Below are positions 32,849-43,915 of a DNA stretch of 64,000 nt, one piece after another (within the stretch, counting starts at the first letter, position 1; the number at the start of each line of letters is the position of its first letter). Both the position numbers and the translations under genes were made by a program. The DNA is from Candidatus Nitrosopumilus sp. (lineage in GTDB: Archaea > Thermoproteota > Nitrososphaeria > Nitrososphaerales > Nitrosopumilaceae). The stretch spans positions 1 through 64,000 of the forward strand of contig NZ_JAOULD010000005.1 in assembly GCF_029882185.1 (NCBI RefSeq), written 5' to 3'. The notes beneath the pieces were generated by a model. The model ran no database searches, had not been told where the DNA came from, and saw only the letters and a list, made by a program, of their open reading frames with translations.

Positions 32849-35035
32849 ATGAGTCAAAATGCTCTTTCTCTCAAAGTTCTTGAAGCATATACAAGAGATG
32901 TTGGACGAGGAGTAGCAAGAATTGATTATGATTCTATGGATACATTAAATGCCTCTACAGGCGATGTAATTGAAATTAAAGGTAAAAGAAGAACAGTAGC
33001 AAAATGTCTACCGCTTTATCCTTCAGATGAAGGAAAAGGAATTATCAGAATTGATGGACTAGGAAGAAATAATTCAGGAATTGCTATTGGTGATACAATT
33101 TCTGTTAGAAAAATAAAAGCTGTAGCTGCAGAAAAAGTAGTAGTTGCACCACTAGAAGCAATTCCTCCAATAGATGAAAGATATCTTGCAGATGCATTAG
33201 AGAGTGTTCCTTTGATCAAAGGAGATAATGTAATGGTTCCATACTTTGGTGGACGTTTAACTTTTCAAGTAATCGGAGTCAATCCAGCAGCTGATGCTGT
33301 TTTAGTAACTCAAAAAACTGTTTTCCACATTGCAGAAAAAGGAGAAACATTACGTGGAGTTCCGCAAGTAACCTATGAAGACATTGGTGGAATTTCAAAT
33401 GAGATTAAAAAAGTAAGAGAGATGATTGAGCTCCCATTAAGACATCCAGAAATTTTTGAAAAATTAGGTATTGAAGCTCCAAAAGGAGTATTATTGTACG
33501 GTCCACCAGGTACTGGTAAAACATTACTTGCAAAAGCAGTAGCAAATGAAAGTAATGCACATTTCATTAGTATATCGGGTCCAGAAATCATGAGTAAGTT
33601 CTATGGTGAAAGTGAAGCAAGACTAAGAGAAATTTTCAAAGAAGCAAGAGAAAAGGCTCCATCAATCATCTTTGTTGATGAAATTGATTCTATTGCTCCA
33701 AAAAGAGAAGAAGTTACTGGTGAAGTTGAAAGAAGAGTAGTTTCTCAAATGTTATCATTAATGGACGGATTAGAAGCAAGAGGTAAAGTGATTGTCATCT
33801 CTGCAACAAACAGACCAAATGCAATTGATCCTGCACTTAGAAGACCAGGAAGATTTGATAGAGAAATTGAGATTAAAGTTCCAGATAAAAAAGGAAGAAA
33901 AGACATTCTTGCAATCCACAGCAGAAATATGCCTTTAGGCGAAGATGTTAATTTAGATAAAATATCATCTGTCAGCCATGGATATGTTGGTGCAGATTTG
34001 GAATATCTATGTAAAGAAGCAGCAATGAAATGCTTGAGAAGATTATTACCTGTTTTAAATCTAGAAGAAGAGAAACTCCCACCAGAAACACTAGACAAAC
34101 TAATTGTAAATCATGATGATTTCCAGAAAGCATTGATTGAAGTAACACCATCAGGCATGCGAGAAGTATTCATTGAAAATCCAGATGTGAAATGGGAAGA
34201 TGTCGGAGGGTTAGAAGATGTCAAACGAGAATTACAGGAAGCTGTAGAATGGCCAATGAAATATCCAGGTCTTTACGATAAACTAGGTCACAGGATGCCA
34301 AGAGGAATATTACTTCATGGTCCTAGTGGTACCGGTAAAACATTACTTGCAAAAGCAGTAGCTACTCAAAGTGAAGCTAATTTTGTTTCAGTTAGAGGTC
34401 CTGAACTCTTATCAAAATGGGTTGGAGAATCAGAAAGAGGAATAAGAGAAATTTTCAAACGTGCACGACAATCAGCACCATGTGTTGTATTCTTTGATGA
34501 AATTGATTCTATTGCCCCTATCAGAGGAGCTGGTGGTGAAACAGCAGTAACAGAAAGGGTTGTCAGTCAATTACTAACAGAATTAGACGGAATGGAAAAC
34601 ATGCATGGTGTCATCGTATTAGCTGCAACAAATAGAGCAGACATGATTGATCCAGCATTGTTAAGACCAGGAAGATTTGATAAAATTATTCAGATTCCAC
34701 TTCCAGATAAAGAAAGCAGAAAGAGCATATTGGTAATTAACGCTGAAAAGATTCCAACTATTAGTGAAAAAAGTGATCCTAATCACATTGATTTCGATAA
34801 ACTTGCAGACATTACTGACGGACTCAGTGGAGCAGATACAGCATCCATTGCAAACACCGCAGTATCTCTAGTAATTCATGAATTCTTAGACTCACATCCA
34901 GATGTAAAAGACATAGAAAAAACTTCAATAGATGCCAAAGTTACGATGAAACACTTTGAAGAAGCAGTTAAGAAAGTAAGAGAGCAAAAAGACCTTAAGA
35001 TGGGAGAAAAATTAGTAGCTTCCTATTACAGATAG
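32849..35035 (+). CDS. AAA+ ATPase CDC48/VAT
   Basis: Unfoldase that extracts or unfolds proteins, often feeding the proteasome. The 728 residues have an N domain (about 1-180) with a double-psi barrel start, [21 protein letters not shown]1 and D2 follow: Walker [16 protein letters not shown] (near 218) and [15 protein letters not shown] (near 490), Walker [13 protein letters not shown] and [12 protein letters not shown], and arginine fingers in [11 protein letters not shown] and LLRPGRFDK. The D2 loop has Ser where Pro is usual. The C terminus ([12 protein letters not shown]) ends without a long tail. ATG 32849 chosen as described for its promoter. Confidence 0.95.
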   Translation: MSQNALSLKVLEAYTRDVGRGVARIDYDSMDTLNASTGDVIEIKGKRRTVAKCLPLYPSDEGKGIIRIDGLGRNNSGIAIGDTISVRKIKAVAAEKVVVAPLEAIPPIDERYLADALESVPLIKGDNVMVPYFGGRLTFQVIGVNPAADAVLVTQKTVFHIAEKGETLRGVPQVTYEDIGGISNEIKKVREMIELPLRHPEIFEKLGIEAPKGVLLYGPPGTGKTLLAKAVANESNAHFISISGPEIMSKFYGESEARLREIFKEAREKAPSIIFVDEIDSIAPKREEVTGEVERRVVSQMLSLMDGLEARGKVIVISATNRPNAIDPALRRPGRFDREIEIKVPDKKGRKDILAIHSRNMPLGEDVNLDKISSVSHGYVGADLEYLCKEAAMKCLRRLLPVLNLEEEKLPPETLDKLIVNHDDFQKALIEVTPSGMREVFIENPDVKWEDVGGLEDVKRELQEAVEWPMKYPGLYDKLGHRMPRGILLHGPSGTGKTLLAKAVATQSEANFVSVRGPELLSKWVGESERGIREIFKRARQSAPCVVFFDEIDSIAPIRGAGGETAVTERVVSQLLTELDGMENMHGVIVLAATNRADMIDPALLRPGRFDKIIQIPLPDKESRKSILVINAEKIPTISEKSDPNHIDFDKLADITDGLSGADTASIANTAVSLVIHEFLDSHPDVKDIEKTSIDAKVTMKHFEEAVKKVREQKDLKMGEKLVASYYR

Positions 35036-35067
35036 TTTTAATTAAATTACGAATCTAATCCTCATAA

Positions 35068-36357
35068 ATGTCACAATATACAGGCTATGATGGAAAATCA
35101 TTAGAATTTCTAAAAACAAACCATCTTTCAATTGGAGATTCTGTTAAAATTTTAGCGGATATAACGTATTCAGGCATAATTATGCCAAGATATGAACACA
35201 GTGATGACAAACATATTGTTTTAAAATTAAAGAGTGGATACAATATTGGTTTAGAGATCACAAAAATTGAAAGGATTGAAAAAAATCCATCTTTAGAAAA
35301 AATAACAGAAAAAAATGAAAGAATTGAAAAAAATGAGACTTTGCCAAATGTCCTGTTATTATCAACAGGGGGTACAATTGCAAGTAAAATTGATTATAGA
35401 ACGGGTGCAGTTACGCCAGTATTAACAGCTGAGGAATTGAATTCGTCTGTTCCAGAGTTGGCAGAAATTGCAAATATAGACACAAAAGTACTCTTTTCAG
35501 AGTATTCAGAAAATATTATGCCTGAACATTGGTTAAAAATTGCTGAAACATTAAAAAAATATTCTAAATCGGAATATTCAGGAATTATTATTGCACATGG
35601 TACAGATACAATGCATTACACATCATCTTATCTTTCTTTTTCACTTGCAGGTTTTCCAATACCAATAGCACTAGTAGGTTCACAAAGATCATCAGATCGG
35701 GCATCATCAGATGCTGCATTAAATCTAATTGGAGCTACAAAATTTCTAACTGAATGTAAAACAAATGGAATCTATATCGTAATGCATCAAGATGAAAATG
35801 ATGAAACAATTGCATGTCATCTTGGTACAAGAGTAAGAAAAAACCATACAAGCAAAAGAGGAGCATTCCAAACAATTGGAGATGATCCTGCATTTTTAAT
35901 TGTAAATAATGAAATTCATGATAATATGAAAACAGATTTTTTCACATCTAAAGAATTTGAACCTAAGATCAAAATAAATGAAAAAGTTGCACTAGTGAAG
36001 TATCATCCAGGATACGACCCATCTTTATTAAAAAATATTATAGATTCTGACTATAAAGCAATAATTTTTGAAGGCACCGGACTAGGACATATTGGAAAAA
36101 ACATGTATTCAATGGTAAAAATGGGAAATGAAAAAGGCATCTTTATGGGAATGACCTCTCAATGTATAGATGGAAGAGTCAGAATGACAGTTTATGAAAG
36201 CGGTAGAGATTTACTTGATTTAGGAATAATTCCTTTAGAAAACATGATTCCAGAAATTGCACTAGTCAAAGCAATGTGGGTTACTGGAAATACTGAAAAC
36301 CTAGACGAAATTAAGAAAAACATGCTTAATAGAATTGCATCTGAATTTTCTGTATAA
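35068..36357 (+). CDS. gatD: glutamyl-tRNA(Gln) amidotransferase subunit D
   Basis: Asparaginase-like subunit that releases ammonia from Gln or Asn, used by GatE to convert Glu-tRNA(Gln) into Gln-tRNA(Gln). Of 429 residues, 1-80 form a small beta domain (GDSVKILADITYSGIIMPRY). The catalytic domain starts at about 92 with LLSTGGTIASKIDYRTGAVT, carrying the first catalytic Thr, and has IIAHGTDTMHYTSSYLSFSL (about 173-192) with the second Thr-Asp pair, GSQRSSDRASSDAALNL and the C-terminal GHIGKNM. It is 12 bases ahead of gatE, so the two are co-transcribed. Confidence 0.95.
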   Translation: MSQYTGYDGKSLEFLKTNHLSIGDSVKILADITYSGIIMPRYEHSDDKHIVLKLKSGYNIGLEITKIERIEKNPSLEKITEKNERIEKNETLPNVLLLSTGGTIASKIDYRTGAVTPVLTAEELNSSVPELAEIANIDTKVLFSEYSENIMPEHWLKIAETLKKYSKSEYSGIIIAHGTDTMHYTSSYLSFSLAGFPIPIALVGSQRSSDRASSDAALNLIGATKFLTECKTNGIYIVMHQDENDETIACHLGTRVRKNHTSKRGAFQTIGDDPAFLIVNNEIHDNMKTDFFTSKEFEPKIKINEKVALVKYHPGYDPSLLKNIIDSDYKAIIFEGTGLGHIGKNMYSMVKMGNEKGIFMGMTSQCIDGRVRMTVYESGRDLLDLGIIPLENMIPEIALVKAMWVTGNTENLDEIKKNMLNRIASEFSV

Positions 36358-36369
36358 TTAGGAATCAAA

Positions 36370-38280
36370 ATGGAGAAATTTTTAATCAAAGATGTAGGTG
36401 TCAAAGTTGGATTAGAAATTCATCAGCAGCTTGCAACGAATAAAAAATTATTCTGTAATTGTACCCCTATTGAATCAGACGAATATTCAATTAAATTCCA
36501 AAGAAAATTACGAGTATCTAAAAGTGAGTTAGGTGAATTTGATCCTGCCGCATTATTTGAAAGTACAAAATCTAAAACAATAATGTATTATGCCAACCCT
36601 CAAAGTAGCTGTTTAGTAGAACAAGATGAAGAGCCTCCACATGAATTAGATGAAGATGCAAGAAAAATTGCTCTAGTAATTTCTTCTGCTTTAAAATCAA
36701 ATGTTTTTAGTGAGATCTATCCTATGAGAAAAACAGTAATCGATGGTTCCAATACAACAGGATTTCAACGTACTATGTTAATTTCACAAGGGGGGTTTTA
36801 CAATGCAGGAGATAGAAAAATAGGAATTCAATCAATTTGTTTAGAAGAGGATGCAGCAAAAATATTAGGTGAAGAGGGTTCCACAAGAAAATTTGGCCTA
36901 GAAAGATTAGGAATTCCATTGATTGAAATTGCAACAGAACCTTTTGAAGTAGAATTAACCGAAATTAAAAAAATTGCATTATCTCTAGGAAGAATTTTAC
37001 GAAGTACAAAAAAAGTGAAAAGAGGACAAGGATCAATTAGGCAAGATGTTAATATTTCAATTAAAGATGGAGGTGGTGTTGTAATTGAGGTTAAAGGGGT
37101 TCAACAATTAGATCAATTAGAAAAAGTTGTGGAATATGAGGCTAAAAGACAACATGGTTTGTTAGTAATCTCAGAAAAAATTCAAGAAAGAAATTGGAAA
37201 TTTGATAATGAGAATAAAAAAGACGTTACAAAATTATTTTTAAAATGCAAATCAAAGATTATTCAAAATGCGATAAAGAAAAATCAGAAAATTATTGCAA
37301 TACATTTTAAAAACATGACCGGAATATTTGGATTTTTACCATATGAAGGAATTAGATTAGGAAAAGAAGTAGCAGAATTAGTAAGATTTTATGGAATAGG
37401 AGGAGTATTTCATTCAGATGAGCTTCCTAATTACGGAGTCGAGGAATCAGATTTGGATGAATTAAAAAAATCCATAGGAATTAAAGAAAATGACGGATTT
37501 TTAATTTTGGCAGCACCTGACGAGAAAGTGGATACTGTTGTAAAACAAATTATTTTAAGAATTGAGTACATTAGAGACACAGGTATTCCAATAGATACAA
37601 GATTAGCTACCCAGACAGGAGAAACAAAATTTCTTAGACCAAGACCAGGATCTGCAAGAATGTATCCTGAAACAGACATTCCACCAATAATCATTACAAA
37701 AGAAGAATTAACACAATCTGAAAAAAATATACCAAAATCTTGGGATGATTCTATAAAAGATTTGGAAAACAAATACAAAATTAATCCTCAACTTGCAGAA
37801 CAGATTTTTGATTCACGATATATTGTATTATTTGAAAGAATTGTTGAAGATATTAACATTAATCCAACCTTTGTTGCATCAATTCTTTGTTCTTCAATTA
37901 CAAATTTGGAAAGAAGTGGATTGGACTCTAATTTATTAAGTAATGAAGAAATCTTCAAATTATTTCAATTATTAGAAAAAAGAAAAATTGCCAAAGAATC
38001 TATTGAGATAATATTTGAAAATATAATGGCTGGAAAATCAAAAACTATAGAAGAAGCTATGAAAAACACTTCAATACAATCTGTTAATGAAGATGATTTA
38101 GAAAAAATAATCGAAGATATTGTAAACAATAATGAAGAGATAATTAAAAATCAAAAAGAAAGAGCAATTGGACCACTGATGGGAATTGTTATGAAAGAGT
38201 TAAGAGGTAAAGCTTCTGGTGAAACAATTAACAATCTTCTTTTAAAAAACATCAAGAAAAAATTAGATAGCATATTCTAG
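36370..38280 (+). CDS. gatE: glutamyl-tRNA(Gln) amidotransferase subunit E
   Basis: The tRNA-binding kinase/transamidase partner of GatD. The 636 residues begin with the GatB/E catalytic cradle: VGLEIHQQLATNKKLFCNCT (14-33), TVIDGSNTTGFQRTMLIS (about 121-138), and RQDVNISIKDGGGVVIEVKG (starting about 228). An inserted AspRS-like GAD domain (about 280-400) is the feature separating GatE from GatB. A helical YqeY-like tail follows (RAIGPLMGIVMKELRGKA near the C terminus). Length and order are normal. Confidence 0.95.
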   Translation: MEKFLIKDVGVKVGLEIHQQLATNKKLFCNCTPIESDEYSIKFQRKLRVSKSELGEFDPAALFESTKSKTIMYYANPQSSCLVEQDEEPPHELDEDARKIALVISSALKSNVFSEIYPMRKTVIDGSNTTGFQRTMLISQGGFYNAGDRKIGIQSICLEEDAAKILGEEGSTRKFGLERLGIPLIEIATEPFEVELTEIKKIALSLGRILRSTKKVKRGQGSIRQDVNISIKDGGGVVIEVKGVQQLDQLEKVVEYEAKRQHGLLVISEKIQERNWKFDNENKKDVTKLFLKCKSKIIQNAIKKNQKIIAIHFKNMTGIFGFLPYEGIRLGKEVAELVRFYGIGGVFHSDELPNYGVEESDLDELKKSIGIKENDGFLILAAPDEKVDTVVKQIILRIEYIRDTGIPIDTRLATQTGETKFLRPRPGSARMYPETDIPPIIITKEELTQSEKNIPKSWDDSIKDLENKYKINPQLAEQIFDSRYIVLFERIVEDININPTFVASILCSSITNLERSGLDSNLLSNEEIFKLFQLLEKRKIAKESIEIIFENIMAGKSKTIEEAMKNTSIQSVNEDDLEKIIEDIVNNNEEIIKNQKERAIGPLMGIVMKELRGKASGETINNLLLKNIKKKLDSIF

Positions 38281-38285
38281 ATAGG

Positions 38286-38370
38286 TGCGGGAAGTGGGAT
38301 TTGAACCCACGAACTCCTAAAAGATAAGGATCTGAACCTTACACCGTTGACCAGGCTGGGTGACTCCCGC
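38286..38370 (-). tRNA. tRNA-Leu (anticodon CAG)
   Basis: A class II tRNA of 85 bases. Acceptor GCGGGAG/TTCCCGC, anticodon stem TAAGG/CCTTA with loop TTCAGAT (CAG, leucine CTG), a long variable arm (TCTTTTAGGAGTTC) and T arm GTGGG-TTCAAAT-CCCAC. The discriminator is A, as expected for leucine. CCA not encoded, no intron. Confidence 0.93.
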
Positions 38371-38410
38371 ATAGAAAAATCTTGAGATCTAGAATAAGTT
38401 TCTTTATTAT

Positions 38411-38611
38411 ATGAAACACACATACAAAATTAATCGAGATAAAATGGAATTTAGAGAAGTTTATTGTTCAAATTGCAAAAAAATACTAGGACGGTATAAT
38501 GTAAAATTCTATACAGAAGACAAAATTGGTGAATTAATAAACACATCACATTCTACACATATCAGAAACGGTCATCAAGTAAACATTAGAAAATTTGAAA
38601 AAATCAAATGA
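38411..38611 (+). CDS. small basic protein with a CxxC motif
   Basis: A 66-residue protein with MEFREVYCSNCKKILGRYNV (residues 12-31), where CSNC is the only Cys pair, then a basic stretch with three His (SHSTHIRNGHQ). The CSNCKKILG pattern resembles half of a zinc ribbon, with the His residues as possible partners. It begins 40 bases beyond the tRNA-Leu gene and converges with the nucleotidase gene, overlapping by 8 bases. No function assigned. Confidence 0.5.
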   Translation: MKHTYKINRDKMEFREVYCSNCKKILGRYNVKFYTEDKIGELINTSHSTHIRNGHQVNIRKFEKIK

Positions 38612-39152
38612 GTTTAATTTTTTCTATTGCTTCAGAAAGATTAGAAACTCGAATTATTTGATCATCAGAAACATGTTCATTCCAAGGTTGTGAATACAAA
38701 ATCACTTTTTTGTTATTTGTTAGAAATTTTTCTACATTTAGTGGTGAATCATCAATAAATACATCATAATCTAATTCTGCCTTCATAGGACCATCAATTA
38801 CTGAGACATAATTATTGTATGATATATCATGATGATCTAACCAAGATTTTACAAACGAATCAGTAGAACGTTCTCTTGCAGTAACAACATCCACTTGACC
38901 AATAGAAGATAGAGATTTTGTAATAGATGACAAGTTTTTTTCTGTGGTAGGTATTGACATCCAGTTTTTCCAACATAAACTAAGTTCAGCATAAAAATCA
39001 AATGGATTTATTTGGAATTCCTTCCAAAATTCCCAATTTGTAATTTGATTTTTAGTTATTTTTTGCCTAATAGAATTACTATAATTCATCCAGGATATGA
39101 TCACATCTGCAAGTACGCCATCAACATCCAAGGCAATTTTCATTTCAGTCAT
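38604..39152 (-). CDS. HAD-superfamily 5'(3')-deoxyribonucleotidase-like protein
   Basis: The 182-residue HAD hydrolase has the nucleophile motif KIALDVDGVLADV (5-17; the DxDG form of NT5C enzymes), motif II Thr in VDVVTARERS (about 88-97) and motif IV DYDVFIDDSPLNVEK (about 129-143). A small helical cap (EFWKEFQINPFDFYAELSLC) fits NT5C-type enzymes that dephosphorylate dNMPs. Its ATG starts one base after the dnaJ stop codon, so it is part of the grpE-dnaK-dnaJ transcript, an unusual passenger. Confidence 0.75.
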   Translation of the reverse strand: MTEMKIALDVDGVLADVIISWMNYSNSIRQKITKNQITNWEFWKEFQINPFDFYAELSLCWKNWMSIPTTEKNLSSITKSLSSIGQVDVVTARERSTDSFVKSWLDHHDISYNNYVSVIDGPMKAELDYDVFIDDSPLNVEKFLTNNKKVILYSQPWNEHVSDDQIIRVSNLSEAIEKIKLI

Positions 39153-40211
39153 TTAGTCACTTACTTTTCTAAATTCATCTAAGAGATTTTTTTGATGTTT
39201 ATTGAGTTTTTTAGGCACATTTACTACAATTCTAACAAACTGATCACCTTTTCCTCTTGAATTAATGTGTGGTACACCTTTTCCTTTTAGTTTAATAATT
39301 GTATTTGGTTGACTACCAGAATCAACTTTAATTTTTTCTGTTCCCTCTAATGTTGGAACCGTAATTTCACAACCTAAGGCAGCATCAATCATAGAAATAT
39401 CATGATCATAAAAAATATCTTTTCCATCTCTATTGAATTTAGAATGAGGTCGAACTCTTACTCTAATAATTAAATCACCATTTACTCCATCAGGAATCTC
39501 ATTTCCTTCATCAGGAACTGTATAATCACCTGAATCAATTCCAGGAGGAATGTCAAAGGTTACTATTTTTGTTCCTTTTTTCTTTCCTTGTCCTTTACAT
39601 TCATTGCAAGGAGTTTCAATTATTGATCCTTGACCTCGACAAGCAGAACAAGGTGCGGCAGTTACAAATGAAGCAAATTCCATATTACGAGTTTGTCTAA
39701 CTTGTCCTTGACCATTACATGTTGTACATGTTTTTTTATTGGTACCAAGTTTAGCACCAGAACCATTACAAATATCACATTGAATTTGTTTTTGTAAACT
39801 AATTTCCATTTTTTTACCATGAAGAACATCTTCTAAAGTCACAGAGGTTTGATAAAGGATATCTGAACCTCGTTGCTGTTGATTAAACCCAAATCCTCCA
39901 CCTCCACGACCAAAAATAGATTCAAAAATTGAATCAAATCCTCCACCTTGTGCTCCTTGAAAAATATCATCTGTGGAATATCTGCCATCTACACCTGCAT
40001 GTCCATGTTGATCATAGATTTGTTTTTTTTCAGGATCTGAAATTACTGCATATGCTTCAGAAATTTCTTTGAAATGTTCTGCTGCTTCTGAAGATTTGTT
40101 ACGGTCAGGGTGAAATTTTAGTGCTAATTTTCTATATTGTTGCTTAATTTCATCCGGTGTGGATGTTTTTGAAACACCTAAAACCTCATAATAATCTCGT
40201 TTTGCAGCCAT
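39153..40211 (-). CDS. dnaJ: chaperone DnaJ
   Basis: Co-chaperone that loads substrates on DnaK and triggers its ATPase. The 352 residues contain a J domain (1-68, [14 protein letters not shown] with HPD), a Gly/Phe-rich linker (about 80-112, [12 protein letters not shown]), four zinc repeats ([32 protein letters not shown]; about 140-205), and a C-terminal beta domain ([20 protein letters not shown]). This is the complete type I layout. It lies 48 bases after dnaK and directly abuts the nucleotidase gene. Confidence 0.95.
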   Translation of the reverse strand: MAAKRDYYEVLGVSKTSTPDEIKQQYRKLALKFHPDRNKSSEAAEHFKEISEAYAVISDPEKKQIYDQHGHAGVDGRYSTDDIFQGAQGGGFDSIFESIFGRGGGGFGFNQQQRGSDILYQTSVTLEDVLHGKKMEISLQKQIQCDICNGSGAKLGTNKKTCTTCNGQGQVRQTRNMEFASFVTAAPCSACRGQGSIIETPCNECKGQGKKKGTKIVTFDIPPGIDSGDYTVPDEGNEIPDGVNGDLIIRVRVRPHSKFNRDGKDIFYDHDISMIDAALGCEITVPTLEGTEKIKVDSGSQPNTIIKLKGKGVPHINSRGKGDQFVRIVVNVPKKLNKHQKNLLDEFRKVSD

Positions 40212-40259
40212 GAATCATACCTTTATCATAATTATAGTATAAATGATTGAATTTGGATC

Positions 40260-42113
40260 TCAGTTAGATTTTGTTTGATCGGTTTGAGATGATTCAGAAC
40301 GTCCATCTGCGCCTTGTTGTCCATCTGCGCCTTGTTGTCCATCTGCGCCTTGTTGAGGTGAGGCATTTTTGTAAAGTTCTGTAGTAATTTCATTTACCAA
40401 CGTTTGTAATGTCTCAAGTTTAGGCTTCAATTCTTCTGGTTCTTTATCTAAAACTTCTCTGACTTCTTTCACAGCATCGGTGATTTTGATTCCTTGTTCT
40501 TGTGAAATTTTATCTTTAAGATCATGATTGACCAGTTTCTCTGTAGTGTAAATATAACTTTCTGCTTCATTTCTCAAATCAATTTTTTCTTTCTTCTTTT
40601 TGTCTTCATCAGAGAATTTTTCTGCATCTTCTTTTAGTTTTTCAATTTCTTCTTTAGATAATTTTGAAGTAGATTCTATTGTAATTTTAGCTTCTTTTTG
40701 TGTTCCAAGATCTTTTGCTGCAACATTGATAATTCCGTTTGCATCAATATCAAATTTTACTTCAATTTGGGGAATTCCTCTTGGAGCAGGTGGTAAATCG
40801 GTAAGATTAAAGCTTCCCAAAGAAACGTTGTCTGTTGCCATTGGTCTTTCACCTTGAACAACATGAATAGTAACTGCTGTTTGATTATCAGCTGCAGTAG
40901 TGAAAACTTTACTCTTAGAAGTTGGTATGGTAGTATTTCTTTCAATTAGCGGTTCTCTCACACCACCTAAAGTTTCTATTCCTAATGTGAGTGGAGTAAC
41001 ATCAAGTAAAACAATATCACTGCTAACATCTCCAGCAATAATTCCTGCCTGAATTGCTGCTCCCATGGCTACAGCTTCCATAGGATCTACACCAGATTCA
41101 GATTCTTGTCCAACTAACTGACTAACAAATTTTTTCACTAGGGGAATCCTTGTTGGTCCACCGACCATTACGATTTTACTAATATCAGAATTGGAGAGCT
41201 TTGCATCTTCTAATGCTTTGAGTACTGAAGGCTTACATCGTTCAACAATTGGCCCAATTAATTCATCTAATTTTGCTCTTGTAATCCTTAATTCTAAATT
41301 TTTAGCACCTGATGATGGATCATGTGCAATGAATGGTAAATTGACATCAGTTTCCATAACTGTAGATAATTCAATTTTTGCTTTTTCAGAAGCTTCCCTA
41401 ATTCTTGTCATTGCAGTTGAATCTTGAGTGAGATCAACGCCTTCTTTTTTCTTGAATTCATCAACAATAAAATCAATTAGAACTTTATCCATATCTGTTC
41501 CACCCAATTGAGTGTCACCAGATGTGCTAAGAACCTCAAAAACACCTCCACCCATTTCCATGATGGTCACATCTAATGTGCCACCACCAAAATCAAAGAC
41601 GAGTATTTTCATGTCTTCTTTTGATTTATCTAATCCAAATGCCAATGATGCTGCAGTTGGTTCGTTAATTATTCTAACAACATCAAGTCCAGCTATGGTT
41701 CCAGCATCCTTTGTTGCCTGACGTTGATTATCGTCAAAATATGCAGGGACAGTAATTACTGCTTTTTGAACAGGTTCGCCTACAAATGCTTCAGCATCTT
41801 TTTTGATTTTTTGTAAAATAAATGCTGAAATTTGTTGAGGTTTGTATTCTTTATCAAGAATTTTAAAAGTATGATCTGAGCCCATTTTTCGTTTAGCTGC
41901 TACAATTGTTCTATCCGGATTAGTTACTGCTTGTCTTCGTGCAGGTTCTCCGACCAAAAGATCGCCATCTTTGGAAAATGCCACCACAGATGGAAATGCT
42001 TTGCCACCAACAGTTGCACCTTCAGCTGCAGGGATAATAGTTGGTTTTCCACCCATAACTACTGCTGCTGCAGAGTTGCTTGTTCCTAAATCAATTCCAA
42101 TAATTTTAGTCAT
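40260..42113 (-). CDS. dnaK: chaperone DnaK (Hsp70)
   Basis: ATP-driven protein-folding chaperone. The 617 residues begin [16 protein letters not shown] (4-19), with [17 protein letters not shown] (phosphate 2) and [17 protein letters not shown] (adenosine). A substrate-binding beta domain (about 385-500) with [14 protein letters not shown] before it, then a Lys/Glu-rich helical lid, follow. The tail is low-complexity: three GADGQQ-type repeats, then [14 protein letters not shown]. The lid and linker are bacterial in type, as in other archaea that acquired the system. The gene lies 10 bases after grpE. Confidence 0.95.
   Translation of the reverse strand: MTKIIGIDLGTSNSAAAVVMGGKPTIIPAAEGATVGGKAFPSVVAFSKDGDLLVGEPARRQAVTNPDRTIVAAKRKMGSDHTFKILDKEYKPQQISAFILQKIKKDAEAFVGEPVQKAVITVPAYFDDNQRQATKDAGTIAGLDVVRIINEPTAASLAFGLDKSKEDMKILVFDFGGGTLDVTIMEMGGGVFEVLSTSGDTQLGGTDMDKVLIDFIVDEFKKKEGVDLTQDSTAMTRIREASEKAKIELSTVMETDVNLPFIAHDPSSGAKNLELRITRAKLDELIGPIVERCKPSVLKALEDAKLSNSDISKIVMVGGPTRIPLVKKFVSQLVGQESESGVDPMEAVAMGAAIQAGIIAGDVSSDIVLLDVTPLTLGIETLGGVREPLIERNTTIPTSKSKVFTTAADNQTAVTIHVVQGERPMATDNVSLGSFNLTDLPPAPRGIPQIEVKFDIDANGIINVAAKDLGTQKEAKITIESTSKLSKEEIEKLKEDAEKFSDEDKKKKEKIDLRNEAESYIYTTEKLVNHDLKDKISQEQGIKITDAVKEVREVLDKEPEELKPKLETLQTLVNEITTELYKNASPQQGADGQQGADGQQGADGRSESSQTDQTKSN
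40303..40356. repeat. 18-base tandem repeat, three copies, in the dnaK 3' end
   Basis: The unit CCATCTGCGCCTTGTTGT occurs at 40303, 40321 and 40339, the last copy changing one base. It encodes the repeated residues QQGADG on the minus strand. Units of exactly 18 bases keep the frame, so copy number can vary without harm. Confidence 0.9.
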
Positions 42114-42123
42114 TTTTTTATCA

Positions 42124-42678
42124 TCATCCTTTTTTTGAAATTTCTACTAATGTCGGTCTTATAACTCTCTCATGAGAAATATATCCTTTCCTGATCTCTT
42201 TTGTAATTGTGTTATCATCTAAATCTGGATCATTGATAATTGATATTGCCTCATGAAAATTGGGATTAAAAATTTCTCCCAATGCGTCTATTGGTTCAAT
42301 ATGATATTTTTTCAATAAAGAGTCCATATTTTTTAAAATAGAATCTAAACCTTCAGAATTAACTTTACTTTCAGAGAAAACTTCTTTTGCTCTAACAAAA
42401 TCATCATAAATTTTTAGAAAATCCAATGCAAATTCATTAATTTTTGAATTAACTCCATTTTTAATATCAGTTTGAGTTTTTCTACTAAGATTTTGATAGT
42501 CTGCTAATGCAAGTTTTAATTTTCCTTCATATTCAGATGATTTTTGTTTTTCCAAAGACAACAATTCAGAAAGTTCTTTTAAGCTAGATTTTGAATCTGT
42601 TTTAGATTCATTATTTTCTGTTTGATTTTCAGTGATGACATTAATTGGAATGTCATCAGAATTAGATTCGCTAGACAA
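42124..42678 (-). CDS. grpE: nucleotide exchange factor GrpE
   Basis: Releases ADP from DnaK. The 184 residues have a long coiled coil (about 30-95; [20 protein letters not shown]) and a C-terminal beta domain with [20 protein letters not shown] (about 127-146) and [20 protein letters not shown] (about 157-176), the GrpE signature. The acidic, Ser/Asn-rich N terminus is typical. It is first in the grpE-dnaK-dnaJ operon, 22 bases after the end of the previous gene. Confidence 0.92.
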   Translation of the reverse strand: MSSESNSDDIPINVITENQTENNESKTDSKSSLKELSELLSLEKQKSSEYEGKLKLALADYQNLSRKTQTDIKNGVNSKINEFALDFLKIYDDFVRAKEVFSESKVNSEGLDSILKNMDSLLKKYHIEPIDALGEIFNPNFHEAISIINDPDLDDNTITKEIRKGYISHERVIRPTLVEISKKG

Positions 42679-42700
42679 TTCAATTAAAATAATAATTTAG

Positions 42701-43852
42701 CTAATTTATACTATTATTGATTGTTTCACATAAAGGATTAGCTTTGACAATAATTAGATCAGAATCTTGTTTAGTTTTTTTTATATTGTCAAAATCAGAT
42801 TTCGAACATGCTACTACAATCGTAGTTTTATCACTATGAAATAGATCAAAGTTTGGGTCTTCATACGCTTCGACATCACCTATATAATCACGTAACCTCG
42901 ATGTTAAGTTTTGTAGCATTTCAATTTTATCTCCACGCATCGCATGTTGATCAAGTGTCCAAGATAAAGCAATTTTTGTTCTACTTGCTTTAAGATCATT
43001 TTTCTTTAGTGTTGAACGAATTTCATCTATTAATCGTTTTATGTAGCCATCAATTCCTTTAACACTTCCATTAATTAGATACATGAGTGTGTTTGCTCCT
43101 TCAAAAGAAGAGCCTAAAGATTTCAAATCAAATAATCCACTAACCATATTATCTAAGAACATTTCTTGAAAATCATCAGATGAAAGATCATTTTTAGTAA
43201 TATCATCTTGAGCATATTTACAAACTTCTAAAACACTACAAAGACTTGAAAATCGTGATAAGACATCAATTGCATGAAAATGTTCAGATGATGAAATTGC
43301 TACAAATTTTTTCTCTTTTTTACCTACAGTAAGAAGTTCAGATAAAACAGGATCCGCTTTTCCATTAAATGAACCGATGATTTTCGGTTGTTCTTTAAGA
43401 TCTTCTAGAGGATAATAAAAATATGAAATATGCTTTCCAGTTTCAAGACCAGTTACATGTTCAAGTAATGAAATATTTTCATTGTTACCCCCAAATCCTG
43501 TTGGAAGAGTAAAAATTACTGAGCTGTTCTTTTTCATTGAAGAAACTGCATCCTTGAATTTTGAATGAATTTCAGTTTTGATATCTTGTCCAGTTTTTCT
43601 TATTCTAGGAGTAAAGAATAGATATTGTGCTTTAGAAATTGCCACATCTATTGGTTCCATTGCCAATAATGGTTCATCTTCTTTCAGAGAAGAGACATTT
43701 GGATATGTTTTTGCAATTTCAGCTTTGAGTGAAATTGCAGAAGGTGTGGATTCATCAATGATGTAGACATCTGCTCCTTTAATTGCCATTTGGGATGCGA
43801 TAGCATATCCTTCAGTACTAAGGCCATAAACAACTACTTTTGCTCCTCCCAT
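42701..43852 (-). CDS. Rossmann-fold protein, distantly dehydrogenase-like
   Basis: The 383 residues start with a dinucleotide loop, KVVVYGLSTEGYAIASQMAI (5-24), where GLSTEG replaces GxGxxG, followed by ADVYIIDES, whose acidic end fits NAD binding. A helical middle (about 190-320) resembles the dimerization part of nucleotide-sugar or 6-phosphogluconate-type dehydrogenases, but no catalytic Cys-containing GGxC motif is present. The C-terminal part is another alpha/beta unit (TTIVVACSKSDFDNIKK). It lies 22 bases upstream of grpE on the same strand. I do not know the reaction. Confidence 0.55.
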   Translation of the reverse strand: MGGAKVVVYGLSTEGYAIASQMAIKGADVYIIDESTPSAISLKAEIAKTYPNVSSLKEDEPLLAMEPIDVAISKAQYLFFTPRIRKTGQDIKTEIHSKFKDAVSSMKKNSSVIFTLPTGFGGNNENISLLEHVTGLETGKHISYFYYPLEDLKEQPKIIGSFNGKADPVLSELLTVGKKEKKFVAISSSEHFHAIDVLSRFSSLCSVLEVCKYAQDDITKNDLSSDDFQEMFLDNMVSGLFDLKSLGSSFEGANTLMYLINGSVKGIDGYIKRLIDEIRSTLKKNDLKASRTKIALSWTLDQHAMRGDKIEMLQNLTSRLRDYIGDVEAYEDPNFDLFHSDKTTIVVACSKSDFDNIKKTKQDSDLIIVKANPLCETINNSIN

Positions 43853-43915
43853 TACATTTACAGCTAGGATTAGACTAAGAAAAACTTATTGAACTTACTA
43901 TAATTAGGAAATTAC

